Origin: Helicobacter sp. MIT 00-7814
GTDB lineage: Bacteria > Campylobacterota > Campylobacteria > Campylobacterales > Helicobacteraceae
Assembly: GCF_003364115.1 (NCBI RefSeq)
Contig: NZ_NXLL01000022.1
Location: 1 to 36,962 of the forward strand
Direction: 5' to 3'
DNA length: 36,962 nucleotides
Shown: piece after piece, positions 19,145-27,419 of the stretch
Layout: each line of letters starts with the position of its first letter
Numbering within the stretch: the first letter of the stretch is position 1
Position numbers and translations under genes: made by a program
The notes under the pieces: generated by a model
What the model was told of the DNA's origin: nothing
Database searches by the model: none
Seen by the model: only the letters and a program-made list of their open reading frames with translations

Positions 19145-20184
19145 TTGCTAAATTCCTCTAAAACTTCCATAATCACGCCTTTATCTATGTCATTGCGTAT
19201 CTGCACGCCACCCAAACCTTGTGGTAGAATAAAAGTGAGTTTAGAATCCTTGCTTTTTTTATCAAGGAAAAATTTTTCATAAAATTCCGCGCAATCGCTA
19301 ATTTTATAGCGCGTTGGTAAATTATAACGCGTTAAGAGCTTTTCTATACGCGCGCACTCTAAATCTCGTAAAAGGTTAAGCTTGCACGCCAACCTATTTG
19401 CCATATTCATACCAATCGCCACGCATTCCCCATGTAAGAAACTGCTGTAATGCGTGAGATTCTCAATCACATGTCCAAAAGTATGCCCATAATTAAGCGC
19501 GGCGCGGATTCCCTTTTCCTTTTCATCTTCATTGACAACCTTTGCCTTTATCTCCACGCTCTTTGCCACCGCGTATTGCAAATGCTTAGAATCACTCAAA
19601 TCATTTTGCTCTAAAAACTCAAAAAACACCTCATCAAAGCACACTGCCATTTTGATAATCTCCGCCACGCCCGCGCTAAACTCGCGAGAATCTAGCGTTT
19701 GTAAAAAAGAAAGATTTGCATACACTGATTTTGGCTGATGAAAAAGCCCGATAAGATTCTTGCCAAAATGATTATTTATGCCCGTTTTCCCGCCCACACT
19801 TGAATCTACTTGTGCCAAAAGCGTTGTGGGAATCTGTATAAAGCCAACCCCGCGCTGAAAAATCCCTGCTGCAAAGCCCACAATATCGCCCACTACGCCA
19901 CCGCCAAAAGCCACAAAGCAAGAATTCCTATCAAGGCGATGTGTAAAAGCGCATTCTAAAATGCTTTCCACGCTTTGCATTGTTTTATAGCGCTCGCCAT
20001 CTGGGATTATACATACATACACTTCTTTTGCCTCAATATTTGCTAGCAGACTTTGCAAATGCAATCCCGCGACTTTTGGATTTGAGACAATAAGCACCTT
20101 GCACTCAAGCGTAATTTTTGGCAAAGCCTTTGCAATATGGACTTTGTAGCTGTGTGCTGGGGTTGTGATTGAAATTTCTTGCAT
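19141..20184 (-). CDS. aroB: 3-dehydroquinate synthase
   Basis: AroB converts DAHP to 3-dehydroquinate, the second step of the shikimate pathway. The 347-residue protein has DGERYKT, FGGGVVGDIVGFAAG, the QIPTTLLAQVDSSVGGKTG substrate and NAD region, and the zinc ligands in LNYGHTFGH and LHGE. Length fits. The ATG has AAAGGA upstream and lies 9 bases after the TrkA-like stop. It overlaps mscS by 4 bases. Placement between the TrkA-like protein and mscS is as in H. pylori (HP0282-HP0284). Confidence 0.96.
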   Translation of the reverse strand: MQEISITTPAHSYKVHIAKALPKITLECKVLIVSNPKVAGLHLQSLLANIEAKEVYVCIIPDGERYKTMQSVESILECAFTHRLDRNSCFVAFGGGVVGDIVGFAAGIFQRGVGFIQIPTTLLAQVDSSVGGKTGINNHFGKNLIGLFHQPKSVYANLSFLQTLDSREFSAGVAEIIKMAVCFDEVFFEFLEQNDLSDSKHLQYAVAKSVEIKAKVVNEDEKEKGIRAALNYGHTFGHVIENLTHYSSFLHGECVAIGMNMANRLACKLNLLRDLECARIEKLLTRYNLPTRYKISDCAEFYEKFFLDKKSKDSKLTFILPQGLGGVQIRNDIDKGVIMEVLEEFSK

Positions 20185-20193
20185 AAAAATCCT

Positions 20194-21681
20194 TTATAAA
20201 TACGGGATAAAGATTTGCGGATTTTTCTCTATAAGAAAAGAAAGCTTATGAGAATCCACCGATACAAACGCGAGCAACTTCGTGCGCGTGATAGAACTAT
20301 CAAAAGGAATAAATTGCAAAAATGTTTCTGCATTTTGTTGCAAAAATAAAATTGGGTTAAAAGAATTTGAAAGCGTTATTTCTGGCTGTTGAGAGAAAAT
20401 TTTTGCAAGATTTTCAATATTATTTAAAAGCGTGTGCTGGTGGTTAGAATCTGGATCAAAATCATAGAATCTCGTGCCAAGCTGTAATTGCTTAGAAATA
20501 TCAAACATCACAGAAGCGATATTTTCTGCCTTTTGCAAATTAGAATCTACAATCAAAAAACTTCTTTTTACACTCTCTATGCGCTCATTTCCCACCTTTA
20601 GCACCGGCGCACCGCTTTTATAAAGTGCGGAGCGATTTTTGCGCGAGAAAAAAATATCTTGATTAATGATGATAAGCCCCGGACGCTTTTTGGTATCGCT
20701 TTCTAAAAGCGTGGGAAAGTCACTGATTCTATATGAAAAATTTAGCTGCACTTTTGGCGCATCACTTTTTGTAATAATTTCGCGGATTTTTTCCAAAAGC
20801 TCCATATTTGCGGGATTTAGCACTTGTATAATAAGCTGATTGTTTTTTAAATGTTTATGCAAAAAAAGTGCATCTTCTAGCGCACCTAGCAAAGAAAACT
20901 CATCTGACAAACCTATATCGATATAAAGAAAAATATCCTTCCCAAAAGGTGAAGGAAACTGCCCGATATCGCTTCTTGCGCGCCTATACACATCGCTTAG
21001 CACGACAGAATCACCCGCTGTTAGTAACACATCATTTGGCAAAATCACAAGAGAATGCGAGGCTAAAATAAGCTCGGCTCGGCGATAGATTCCAACAATG
21101 CGCCATTTTTTTTGCTGGATTGAGCCTATATGACGATAAGCAAAAATGCTCCCCGGTGGCACGGCGATTTCCATCAATTCACCTTGCTCTAACCCAAAGC
21201 CTCTAGGGATAAGCGGGACATTTGGGAGGCGTTGCGTGAGGCGATTTGCGACAAGATTTTCAGAATCTATCACAACTAAATTTGTATCAACCTCGCCTTT
21301 TTTCTGCAAATCCTCTCGCAATGTAACCGCCGCATTATCCGTGCCTTGCGCGGTGTGGGTGGTAAATTCATGGTTATTAAAAAGCACGATTTTAATCTTT
21401 GGGTTAAACTCACGCACCAAATCATACAGCACAAAGCGCTCTTTTGGATTTTCAATGATAATAAACACATCTTGCAAGGTTCCTTCAAAGATATTTGAAA
21501 GCCGAAAAGCAGAAGTATAATCCAGCACAAAAGTTTCAATCGAACTTGGAATCTGCGCTGGGAGCATTGCGCTATCCTTGCAAACGATGATATAAGAGTT
21601 ATTGCTGAAATATTGTGTCACAATTTTTTGGATAAAAATCTTTGCTACAATTCCATCAGCAAGCACGAGTGTTTTTTTCAA
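20194..21681 (-). CDS. TrkA/RCK-like protein (COG3400-type), HP0282-like
   Basis: This 495-residue soluble protein starts with a Rossmann-like domain (KTLVLADGIVAKIFIQK at about 2-18) as in TrkA/KTN proteins, followed by an RCK_C-like segment (about 165-230: GELMEIAVPPGSIFAYRHIG) and a second divergent half. RCK proteins bind nucleotides and gate potassium channels or transporters. No pore is encoded here or adjacent, so the partner is unknown. The start is a TTG preceded by AAGGAC, downstream of a clear TATAAT. It is the first gene of the reverse operon and is divergent from tgt, as in H. pylori HP0281/HP0282. The glycine-rich loop is poor, so nucleotide binding is uncertain. Confidence 0.7.
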   Translation of the reverse strand: MKKTLVLADGIVAKIFIQKIVTQYFSNNSYIIVCKDSAMLPAQIPSSIETFVLDYTSAFRLSNIFEGTLQDVFIIIENPKERFVLYDLVREFNPKIKIVLFNNHEFTTHTAQGTDNAAVTLREDLQKKGEVDTNLVVIDSENLVANRLTQRLPNVPLIPRGFGLEQGELMEIAVPPGSIFAYRHIGSIQQKKWRIVGIYRRAELILASHSLVILPNDVLLTAGDSVVLSDVYRRARSDIGQFPSPFGKDIFLYIDIGLSDEFSLLGALEDALFLHKHLKNNQLIIQVLNPANMELLEKIREIITKSDAPKVQLNFSYRISDFPTLLESDTKKRPGLIIINQDIFFSRKNRSALYKSGAPVLKVGNERIESVKRSFLIVDSNLQKAENIASVMFDISKQLQLGTRFYDFDPDSNHQHTLLNNIENLAKIFSQQPEITLSNSFNPILFLQQNAETFLQFIPFDSSITRTKLLAFVSVDSHKLSFLIEKNPQIFIPYL

Positions 21682-21715
21682 AAAAAGTCCTTAAAAGCGC
21701 AAAATCTAAGGGCGC

Positions 21716-21723
21716 ATTATAAC
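21716..21723. promoter_or_regulatory. Divergent -10 boxes of tgt and the TrkA-like operon
   Basis: The reverse strand reads TATAAT (21721-21716) followed by GCGCCC, 35 bases before the TTG at 21681. The forward strand reads TATAAC at 21718-21723, 33 bases before the tgt ATG. The two hexamers overlap, so polymerase binding may be mutually exclusive. Confidence 0.55.
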
Positions 21724-21755
21724 AAAAAGTAATGTATATTTTAGGAGTTTTGTTG

Positions 21756-22943
21756 ATGCAAATACAAATCCAAAGCAAGGCGGATTCTCAAAACAATGCA
21801 AAAGCGCGCGCGCTAAGTTTGCATTTGGCTCATGGCGTGGTGGAAACGCCTGTATTTATGCCCGTTGGCACGCAAGGCTGTATAAAGGCGCTTGATAGCA
21901 ATGATATAACAAATCATATTGGCTCAAAAATTATCCTTGCAAACACCTACCATATGTATTTGCGCTTGCAAAAACAAGGCGTGGATTCTGCAGAATCTAC
22001 ACATTTAGGCGCGATTGAGCGATTAAAATTTTTTGGCGGGATTCATAAGTTTGCAAATTTTAGCGGGAATTATCTAAGCGATAGCGGGGGATTTCAGGCA
22101 TTTAGTTTGGGTGAAAATGTAAAAATTAGCGATGAGGGCGTGGAGTTTAAATCCCACATTGATGGGAGCAAACATCTTTTCACACCCAAAAAAGTGCTAG
22201 ATATTCAATACGCGCTAAATAGCGATATTTGCATGGTTTTAGATGAACTTGTGGGCTTGCCTGCGACAAAAGATAAGCTAGAAAAGGCGATTGAGCGCAC
22301 AATACAATGGGCGCAAATGAGCCTGCAATACCACCTAGAGCAAAAGCAAAAAGGCATAAATCCTACAAATCATCTTTTTGCAATCATTCAAGGCGGGGTA
22401 GATTCTAAGTTGCGCAAGGAATGCGCGCTAAGATTAGCAGAGCTGGGCGATTTTGATGGCTATGCCATAGGTGGGCTTGCGGTGGGAGAAAGCGCGCAGG
22501 AAATGCAAGAAGCGATAGAATTTACCACGCCCTATATGCCAGAGCATAAACCGCGCTATCTTATGGGGGTTGGCACGCCACAAGATATTTTAGAGGCTAT
22601 TACGCGCGGGGTTGATATGTTTGATTGCGTGATGCCTTCTCGCAATGCACGCAATGCAAGCATTTTCACAAGCAAAGGCAAGCTCAATATCAAATCCTCG
22701 CGCTTTGCGCTTGATACCAAGCCACTTGATGAAAACTGCGCGTGCTATGTGTGTCAAAACTACTCGCGCGCGTATTTGCATCATCTTTATAGGAGTAGCG
22801 AGATCACCTACCACAGGCTTTCTACTATTCATAATCTCTACTTTTATCATCAGCTTACCCAAAATGCACGCAAAGCCATTTTGCAAAACCGCTTTTTGGC
22901 GTATAAAAAGCAGGTTTTAGAAGATTTAGCGCAAGGCTGTTAA
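21756..22943 (+). CDS. tgt: tRNA-guanine transglycosylase
   Basis: Tgt swaps guanine-34 for the queuosine precursor preQ1 in GUN tRNAs. The 395-residue protein has DSGGFQAFS (109-117, substrate Asp), the loop FDCVMPSRNARN carrying the nucleophile Asp, and the zinc site CxCxxC (CACYVC) followed by HH. In-frame starts exist from 21732, but the AGGAG at 21743-21747 lies 8 bases before the ATG at 21756 and sits after the earlier ATG, so 21756 is chosen. It is divergent from the TrkA-like gene. A hairpin-rich gap separates it from fmt. Confidence 0.95.
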   Translation: MQIQIQSKADSQNNAKARALSLHLAHGVVETPVFMPVGTQGCIKALDSNDITNHIGSKIILANTYHMYLRLQKQGVDSAESTHLGAIERLKFFGGIHKFANFSGNYLSDSGGFQAFSLGENVKISDEGVEFKSHIDGSKHLFTPKKVLDIQYALNSDICMVLDELVGLPATKDKLEKAIERTIQWAQMSLQYHLEQKQKGINPTNHLFAIIQGGVDSKLRKECALRLAELGDFDGYAIGGLAVGESAQEMQEAIEFTTPYMPEHKPRYLMGVGTPQDILEAITRGVDMFDCVMPSRNARNASIFTSKGKLNIKSSRFALDTKPLDENCACYVCQNYSRAYLHHLYRSSEITYHRLSTIHNLYFYHQLTQNARKAILQNRFLAYKKQVLEDLAQGC

Positions 22944-22970
22944 CTTGCCAGAATCAAAAAAAGGTCTTGT

Positions 22971-23100
22971 GTGGTCGCGAAGCTGGAGCCGAAGCGGAAT
23001 TCACTTCCGCGAAGGTGAAAGCGGAGGCGGAGCTTTGGCGTTAGCCAAAGTGATAGTCCAATAAGGAATGGGCGAAGCGGGATTCACTCCCGCTGAGACG
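22971..23100. repeat. Cluster of GC-rich hairpins between tgt and fmt
   Basis: This gap is far more GC-rich than other gaps in the window. Three stems are readable: GCGGAA/TTCCGC (22994-22999 with 23005-23010), CTTTGGC/GCCAAAG (23033-23039 with 23044-23050, loop GTTA), and AGCGGGA/TCCCGCT (23076-23082 with 23088-23094). The first and third share the loop TTCAC and differ by a paired A-T to G-C change. No T-run follows any stem, so a simple terminator is unlikely. A palindromic repetitive element or structured RNA is possible. I find no other copy in the window. Confidence 0.65.
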
Positions 23101-23129
23101 ACAGAATCAATATAGAAAGGAATAAATCA

Positions 23130-24053
23130 ATGAAACCTTTGAAAATTCTTTTAGCAGGCACGCCGGAGTTTGCAAAAATCGCCTTTGAGGAGATTCACAA
23201 AAAAAATATCGCGCATAATGAAAATATCGAGTTTGTGGGGCTTCTCACACAGCAAGATAAACCAAGCGGGCGCAAAATGCAACTTAAAGCGCCAATTTGC
23301 AAGGAGTTTTTTTCCCACCACTTCCCGCATTTACCAATTTTGCAACCACAGCGCGTGGATTCCCAAACTTTGCGCGGACTTGAAATTGATTTAATCCTTG
23401 TCGTGGCGTATGGGTGCATTCTTCCCCAAGAGGTTTTAGAGCTCGCGCCTTGTGTAAATATCCATGCTTCGCTTTTGCCACATTTACGCGGGGCAAGTCC
23501 AATGCAACAGATGATTTTAGAAGATTTAGATTTTTTTGGCGTGAGTGTAATGCAGATGGAAAAGGGCTTAGATTCTGGCGCGGTGCTAGGATTTGGCTAT
23601 GTGAAAAATGTAGGGCAGGATATACAAGAGCTAGAATCTAGCCTTGCAAAGCTCGGAGCACAAGTATTTTTACGCAGTTTAAAAGAAAAGATTCTGCCAT
23701 TAAAGCAATGCAGTGCGGATTGCACTTATTGCAAGAAAATTAAAAAAGAGCAAGGACTGGTGAGATTCCATAATGCGCGCGAAATTTTTAACGCCTATCG
23801 TGCGTTTAGAATCTGGCCTAGTGTGTTTTGTGAAAATGGACTTAAGCTTAGCGAAATACTAGGATTTGAGAGTGAGGGGCAATTTAGAGCGGGTGAGATT
23901 CTGGAAATTACCAAAGATTTTGTGCGCGTGGGCTGTGAGCGCGGGAGTTTAAAGATTGCTAAGATTCAGCCACCGAGTAAAAATGCGATGAGTGCGTTTG
24001 CGTATTTGCAAGGTGCGCGCTTGCAAGTTGGCGATATTTTAGGCACAAATTAG
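23130..24053 (+). CDS. fmt: Methionyl-tRNA formyltransferase
   Basis: Fmt formylates initiator Met-tRNA using 10-formyl-tetrahydrofolate. The 307-residue protein has the GTPEFA opening (10-15), the formyl-transfer motif HASLLPHLRGASP (112-124) containing His112 and SLLPxxRG, and the later MEKGLDSG carrying the essential Asp. The C-terminal tRNA-binding domain is present at about 210-307. Length is normal. The ATG has AGAAAGGA upstream. It follows the hairpin cluster, which could influence its expression. Confidence 0.95.
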   Translation: MKPLKILLAGTPEFAKIAFEEIHKKNIAHNENIEFVGLLTQQDKPSGRKMQLKAPICKEFFSHHFPHLPILQPQRVDSQTLRGLEIDLILVVAYGCILPQEVLELAPCVNIHASLLPHLRGASPMQQMILEDLDFFGVSVMQMEKGLDSGAVLGFGYVKNVGQDIQELESSLAKLGAQVFLRSLKEKILPLKQCSADCTYCKKIKKEQGLVRFHNAREIFNAYRAFRIWPSVFCENGLKLSEILGFESEGQFRAGEILEITKDFVRVGCERGSLKIAKIQPPSKNAMSAFAYLQGARLQVGDILGTN

Positions 24054-24131
24054 ACGCAAATTGGGGAAACTTAATTTACTTTTTTTTGTTAAAAATCACA
24101 ACAACCAAAATACAACAACACGGAGTTTATT

Positions 24132-25214
24132 ATGACACAAGAGCAGATTTTAGAGATTCTCAAAGGCGTGATTTATCCAAACTTTCAAAAAGACATCGTA
24201 AGCTTTGGTTTTGTCAAAAATATCGACACCACAAGCACGCCACCTAGCATTGATATTAGCATTCCTTCAAGCTCAAGCGAGATTGTCACAAAGCTTGGGC
24301 AAGATATTTTGCGCGCGCTAAAACCGCATAATTTAGAAAATGCAAAAATAAATATCTCCACTCCAGAGCCAGCACCTAAGCCAGAGCCACAAAGTAAGAA
24401 TCTCGCACCGCAAATTAAGCATTTTGTGATGGTGAGCTCAGGTAAAGGAGGCGTGGGGAAATCCACAACAAGTGTGAATCTCGCCATAGCACTAGCGCAA
24501 CAGGGCAAAAAAGTTGGGCTTTTAGATGCAGATATTTATGGACCAAATATCCCGCGTATGCTAGGATTAAACGCAAATAAGGCAGAAGTTGATGAAGCGC
24601 AAAAAAAGCTTATCCCGCTAAAAAGCTATGGCGTGGAAATGATGAGTATCGGCGTGCTGTATGAAGAGGGGCAGAGCCTTATTTGGCGCGGTCCTATGGT
24701 GATGCGTGCGATTGAGCAGATGCTTACAGATGTGCTATGGAGCGCGCTTGATGTGCTTGTGATAGATATGCCACCGGGCACAGGCGATGCGCAGCTGACA
24801 TTTGCGCAAAGTGTGCCGGTGAGTGCTGGTGTGGTTGTCACTACGCCACAAAAAGTGAGCTTAGATGACAGCGCGCGCAGTTTAGATATGTTTAGTAAGC
24901 TCAATATCCCAATAGCGGGCGTTATTGAAAATATGAGCGGTTTTATTTGCCCAAATTGCGGGGAAGAATATGAAATCTTTGGCAAAAGCACCACAAATGA
25001 GCTTGCTCAAAGCTATAGAAGCGCACTTCTAGCGCAAGTCCCATTAGAGCCAAAGGTGCGCGAAGGCGGGGATAATGGCAAGCCCATTGTCTTTTTTGAA
25101 CCACAAAGCAAAAGTGCAAAAGCCTATCTACAAGCTGCTGAAACACTTTCACGCTTTTTACAAAAGGTGGATTCTGAAAAACTTGCAAATAATCAATCTA
25201 TCCAGCCACGCTAA
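24132..25214 (+). CDS. mrp: Mrp/ApbC-type P-loop ATPase (iron-sulfur cluster carrier)
   Basis: This 360-residue protein has an N-terminal FSCA/DUF59-type domain (1-75), a Pro-rich linker (78-90) and a MinD-like ATPase with the deviant Walker A KGGVGKS at 105-111, the switch [13 protein letters not shown], and MPPGTGD. The CPNC motif near 276-279 is where the family binds a transferable 4Fe-4S cluster. It acts in the cytoplasm in cluster delivery. The ATG has CGGAG upstream. The 78-base gap after fmt holds a T8 run (24080-24087) but no convincing -10 box. Confidence 0.92.
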   Translation: MTQEQILEILKGVIYPNFQKDIVSFGFVKNIDTTSTPPSIDISIPSSSSEIVTKLGQDILRALKPHNLENAKINISTPEPAPKPEPQSKNLAPQIKHFVMVSSGKGGVGKSTTSVNLAIALAQQGKKVGLLDADIYGPNIPRMLGLNANKAEVDEAQKKLIPLKSYGVEMMSIGVLYEEGQSLIWRGPMVMRAIEQMLTDVLWSALDVLVIDMPPGTGDAQLTFAQSVPVSAGVVVTTPQKVSLDDSARSLDMFSKLNIPIAGVIENMSGFICPNCGEEYEIFGKSTTNELAQSYRSALLAQVPLEPKVREGGDNGKPIVFFEPQSKSAKAYLQAAETLSRFLQKVDSEKLANNQSIQPR

Positions 25215-25220
25215 AAACAC

Positions 25221-25265
25221 TGCAGATTCTCACTCAATTGCCACTCAAGCAAAGCAGAATCTGCA
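25221..25265. terminator. Putative bidirectional terminator between mrp and the oxidoreductase gene
   Basis: A perfect 10-bp inverted repeat pairs TGCAGATTCT (25221-25230) with AGAATCTGCA (25256-25265), with a 25-base loop. On the reverse strand it is followed by GTGTTTTTAG. On the forward strand a T5 run follows after AAAAATCAC. It lies between convergent stops, where a shared terminator is expected. Confidence 0.5.
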
Positions 25266-25276
25266 AAAATCACTTT

Positions 25277-26284
25277 TTATCCCTTGCTTTGAATTTCACT
25301 TAAAGATTCTAGCGCTTTTATCACGCGCAAGGTATGTGCGCGATAAAAGGCGAGATTATCTCTTATGTGCTTTTCATTTTCGCTAATAAGTGTCAAAAAG
25401 CATTCTATCGAGGCATTGAGCGCGAGTTTTTGCGGTAGCATGGGGCTTAGTGTCTCGCCTAGGCGGTATTCCACCATTTTTTGATACAAGTCATTGCGCG
25501 TAAGATTCTCATTGACCACCACGCCGCTTTTATAAATTTTGAGCTTTTCGCGCTTTGTCTCATCATAAATCGCGCTTTGATTGCTCCCGCCAATGCTTAG
25601 CTCACGCACTTTTGTAGGGGAAAGCCACGAAACATGGATAAGCACAATCACGCCATTTTCTAGCTCTAGGCTAATATTTGCAAGTGCGGGGTTTGGGTGG
25701 TTGAGATATTTCGTGCTAAACACGCTCGCGCGCCTAATTTCTAGTCCCACCAAATAATCAATAATGCTCAAATCATGTATCGCCAAATCCCAAATCACAT
25801 CAGTTTGCGCTTGAAAAAGTCCCAAGTTTATGCGCCTTGCAGTGATTGAGATGATATTGCCAAAGTCACTAAGATTTTCCTTCAAATACCGCACCGCAGG
25901 GGAATGTAAAAAAATATGATCGCAATAAAGCACAAGATTTTTTTTCTCGGCTAATTCATAGAGTTCTAAGCTTTGCGCGGATTGCAGACATAAGGGCTTT
26001 TCCACAAAACAATGCTTACCAGAATCTAGCACCTTTTTTGCAAGTAAAAAATGCGTGTGTGGTGGTGTGATAAGAAACACGCACTCGATATTTTTATCTC
26101 TCAAAAGCGTCTCAAAATCCGCATAAAATTTAAGATTTGGATAGGTTTTTTGCGCTAATTCCACACGCGCGCCATCAATCTCACAAAGCGCGTAAAACTC
26201 CGCCCCGCTAACCTCGCAAAGCGTGTGCGCGACATTTACACCCCAATAGCCATAGCCCACCACAGCACATTTTTTACCAGCCAT
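25277..26284 (-). CDS. Gfo/Idh/MocA-family oxidoreductase
   Basis: This 335-residue NAD(P)-dependent dehydrogenase has the Rossmann motif VVGYGYWGVN (8-17) and the family EKP motif (CFVEKPLCL near 94), followed by an HDLSIIDYL catalytic segment with the expected His and Asp. Layout matches the WlbA/WbpB type that oxidises UDP-sugar uronates at C3 in surface-glycan pathways. The WbpD-like acyltransferase at 1770 would suit the same pathway but is 23 kb away, so the link is speculative. Start ATG has GGTAGAG upstream. It converges on mrp across an inverted repeat and is divergent from the TrpC-like gene. Confidence 0.85.
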   Translation of the reverse strand: MAGKKCAVVGYGYWGVNVAHTLCEVSGAEFYALCEIDGARVELAQKTYPNLKFYADFETLLRDKNIECVFLITPPHTHFLLAKKVLDSGKHCFVEKPLCLQSAQSLELYELAEKKNLVLYCDHIFLHSPAVRYLKENLSDFGNIISITARRINLGLFQAQTDVIWDLAIHDLSIIDYLVGLEIRRASVFSTKYLNHPNPALANISLELENGVIVLIHVSWLSPTKVRELSIGGSNQSAIYDETKREKLKIYKSGVVVNENLTRNDLYQKMVEYRLGETLSPMLPQKLALNASIECFLTLISENEKHIRDNLAFYRAHTLRVIKALESLSEIQSKG

Positions 26285-26303
26285 TTCTCTACCTTTTTAG
26301 TGA

Positions 26304-26309
26304 TACAAT
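26304..26309 (+). promoter_or_regulatory. Putative -10 box of the TrpC-like gene
   Basis: TACAAT preceded by TGA lies 29 bases before the ATG at 26338. TTTTGGAG before the ATG is the ribosome site. Assigned by sequence and spacing only. Confidence 0.4.
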
Positions 26310-26337
26310 CACAAAATTTCTTTTTTGGAGCAATTTA

Positions 26338-27111
26338 ATGTGGCATTTTAGCACTTCTTTTGAGCCTTATTCCCAAAATGCGCTTGATACGCATTTAAGC
26401 GCGCTAAAAAAGCGAGAATCCTTGCTTGACTTTGACGCGCTAGGGCGCACGCTTGCGTATTGTCCTTTTACTTCAAGGGTGAGTTTAGAGGATTTCACCC
26501 GCAAAGATTCTGGTGCAAATAGGGCTTGTGAGTTGCCACCAAATGAGCTGTATGCCTTTATACAAGGCGCACAAGAGGCTGAAAAGGAGGTTGAGCGTGA
26601 AACGCAGGAAAATAAAAATGCGTTTTTTTGCATTGATACGCTTAGGATTCTGCTTTTTTTAGAACAAGGTGCGTCTGAAAAACAAACTAAAGCGCAAACC
26701 AAACACTCTAAGAATCTTGCTTTTGAGCATTTAGAGTTTCTTTCCCACTTGCGCCGTTATACAAGCTTGCCAATTATCCATAAAAGCGCGTTTGTAAGTG
26801 AATATGAGATTTTAGAATCTGCACTTTATGGCGCGGATTGCGTGCTTTTAGAATCTAACCTTTTAAGCGCAAAAGAGCTAAAAAATCTCACTCTCTTTGC
26901 TTCGCGCCTTATGCTCACACCCATTTGCATTGTGCGCAATAGCGCTGAAGTCAAAAAGGTGATTTTTGCGGGCGCGCAGGCACTTTATTTACCAAGCAAA
27001 AGTTATGATTCCCTCCTTTCACTTTTGCCACAAAGCTGTGTGATTTTTAGTCATTTAGCCCCACATACGCACGGGCTTGATGTAAGTTTTGGCGTTTTAA
27101 GGAAAGATTAA
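26338..27111 (+). CDS. Degenerate TrpC-like (indole-glycerol-phosphate synthase fold) protein
   Basis: The second half of this 257-residue protein follows the TIM-barrel pattern of TrpC: a strand with PIIHKSAF (145-152), then EYEILESALYGADCVLL (155-171), LSAKELKNL, and a later alternation ending AGAQALYLPS. Lys149 sits where TrpC has its catalytic Lys in LRKDF, but the position of the catalytic Glu in the next strand reads Ile198 and the first half (1-100) lacks the SPSKG phosphate motif. So enzyme activity is doubtful. Ferredoxin, ppx and waaC follow. It could be an HP0276-type unknown; I am unsure of that match. Confidence 0.55.
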   Translation: MWHFSTSFEPYSQNALDTHLSALKKRESLLDFDALGRTLAYCPFTSRVSLEDFTRKDSGANRACELPPNELYAFIQGAQEAEKEVERETQENKNAFFCIDTLRILLFLEQGASEKQTKAQTKHSKNLAFEHLEFLSHLRRYTSLPIIHKSAFVSEYEILESALYGADCVLLESNLLSAKELKNLTLFASRLMLTPICIVRNSAEVKKVIFAGAQALYLPSKSYDSLLSLLPQSCVIFSHLAPHTHGLDVSFGVLRKD

Positions 27112-27167
27112 AAAGCTTTTGGTTAAAAACACAGCTATTTTTCACAACAGCATTTTAAGGAGAAAAG

Positions 27168-27419
27168 ATGTCTTTACTGATAGGCGATGAATGTATAGCT
27201 TGCGATGCGTGTCGCGAGGAGTGTCCAAATACTGCTATTGAGGCAGAGGATCCTTTTTATGTGATTGATCCAGATCTTTGCACGGAATGTGTAGGGTATT
27301 ATGATGAGCCTAATTGCATTTCAGTTTGCCCTGTAGATGCGATTATGCCAGATCCTGACAATGTCGAGAATATCGAGGAGCTACGCTATAAATTTGAGCA
27401 ACTGCAAAGGTCAGAGTAA
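27168..27419 (+). CDS. 2[4Fe-4S] ferredoxin (YfhL-type)
   Basis: This 83-residue electron carrier has eight cysteines in two cluster motifs: Cys9, 12, 15, 19 and Cys38, 41, 50, 54. The second motif has an eight-residue insertion between its second and third Cys (Gly43 to Asn49 area), typical of the YfhL/alvin-type ferredoxins. It is cytoplasmic and probably donates electrons to oxidoreductases. TAAGGAGA upstream is a strong ribosome site. The stop is immediately followed by the ppx ATG, so they are in one operon. Matches H. pylori HP0277 in place. Confidence 0.93.
   Translation: MSLLIGDECIACDACREECPNTAIEAEDPFYVIDPDLCTECVGYYDEPNCISVCPVDAIMPDPDNVENIEELRYKFEQLQRSE

Noticed and set aside
22971-23100. 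tRNA or riboswitch in the tgt-fmt gap
   Set aside because: The stems do not form a cloverleaf and match no riboswitch consensus that I know, for example preQ1.
24080-24087. T8 run before mrp as a phase-variable promoter spacer
   Set aside because: No convincing -10 box lies at a fitting distance, so I could not support a promoter function.
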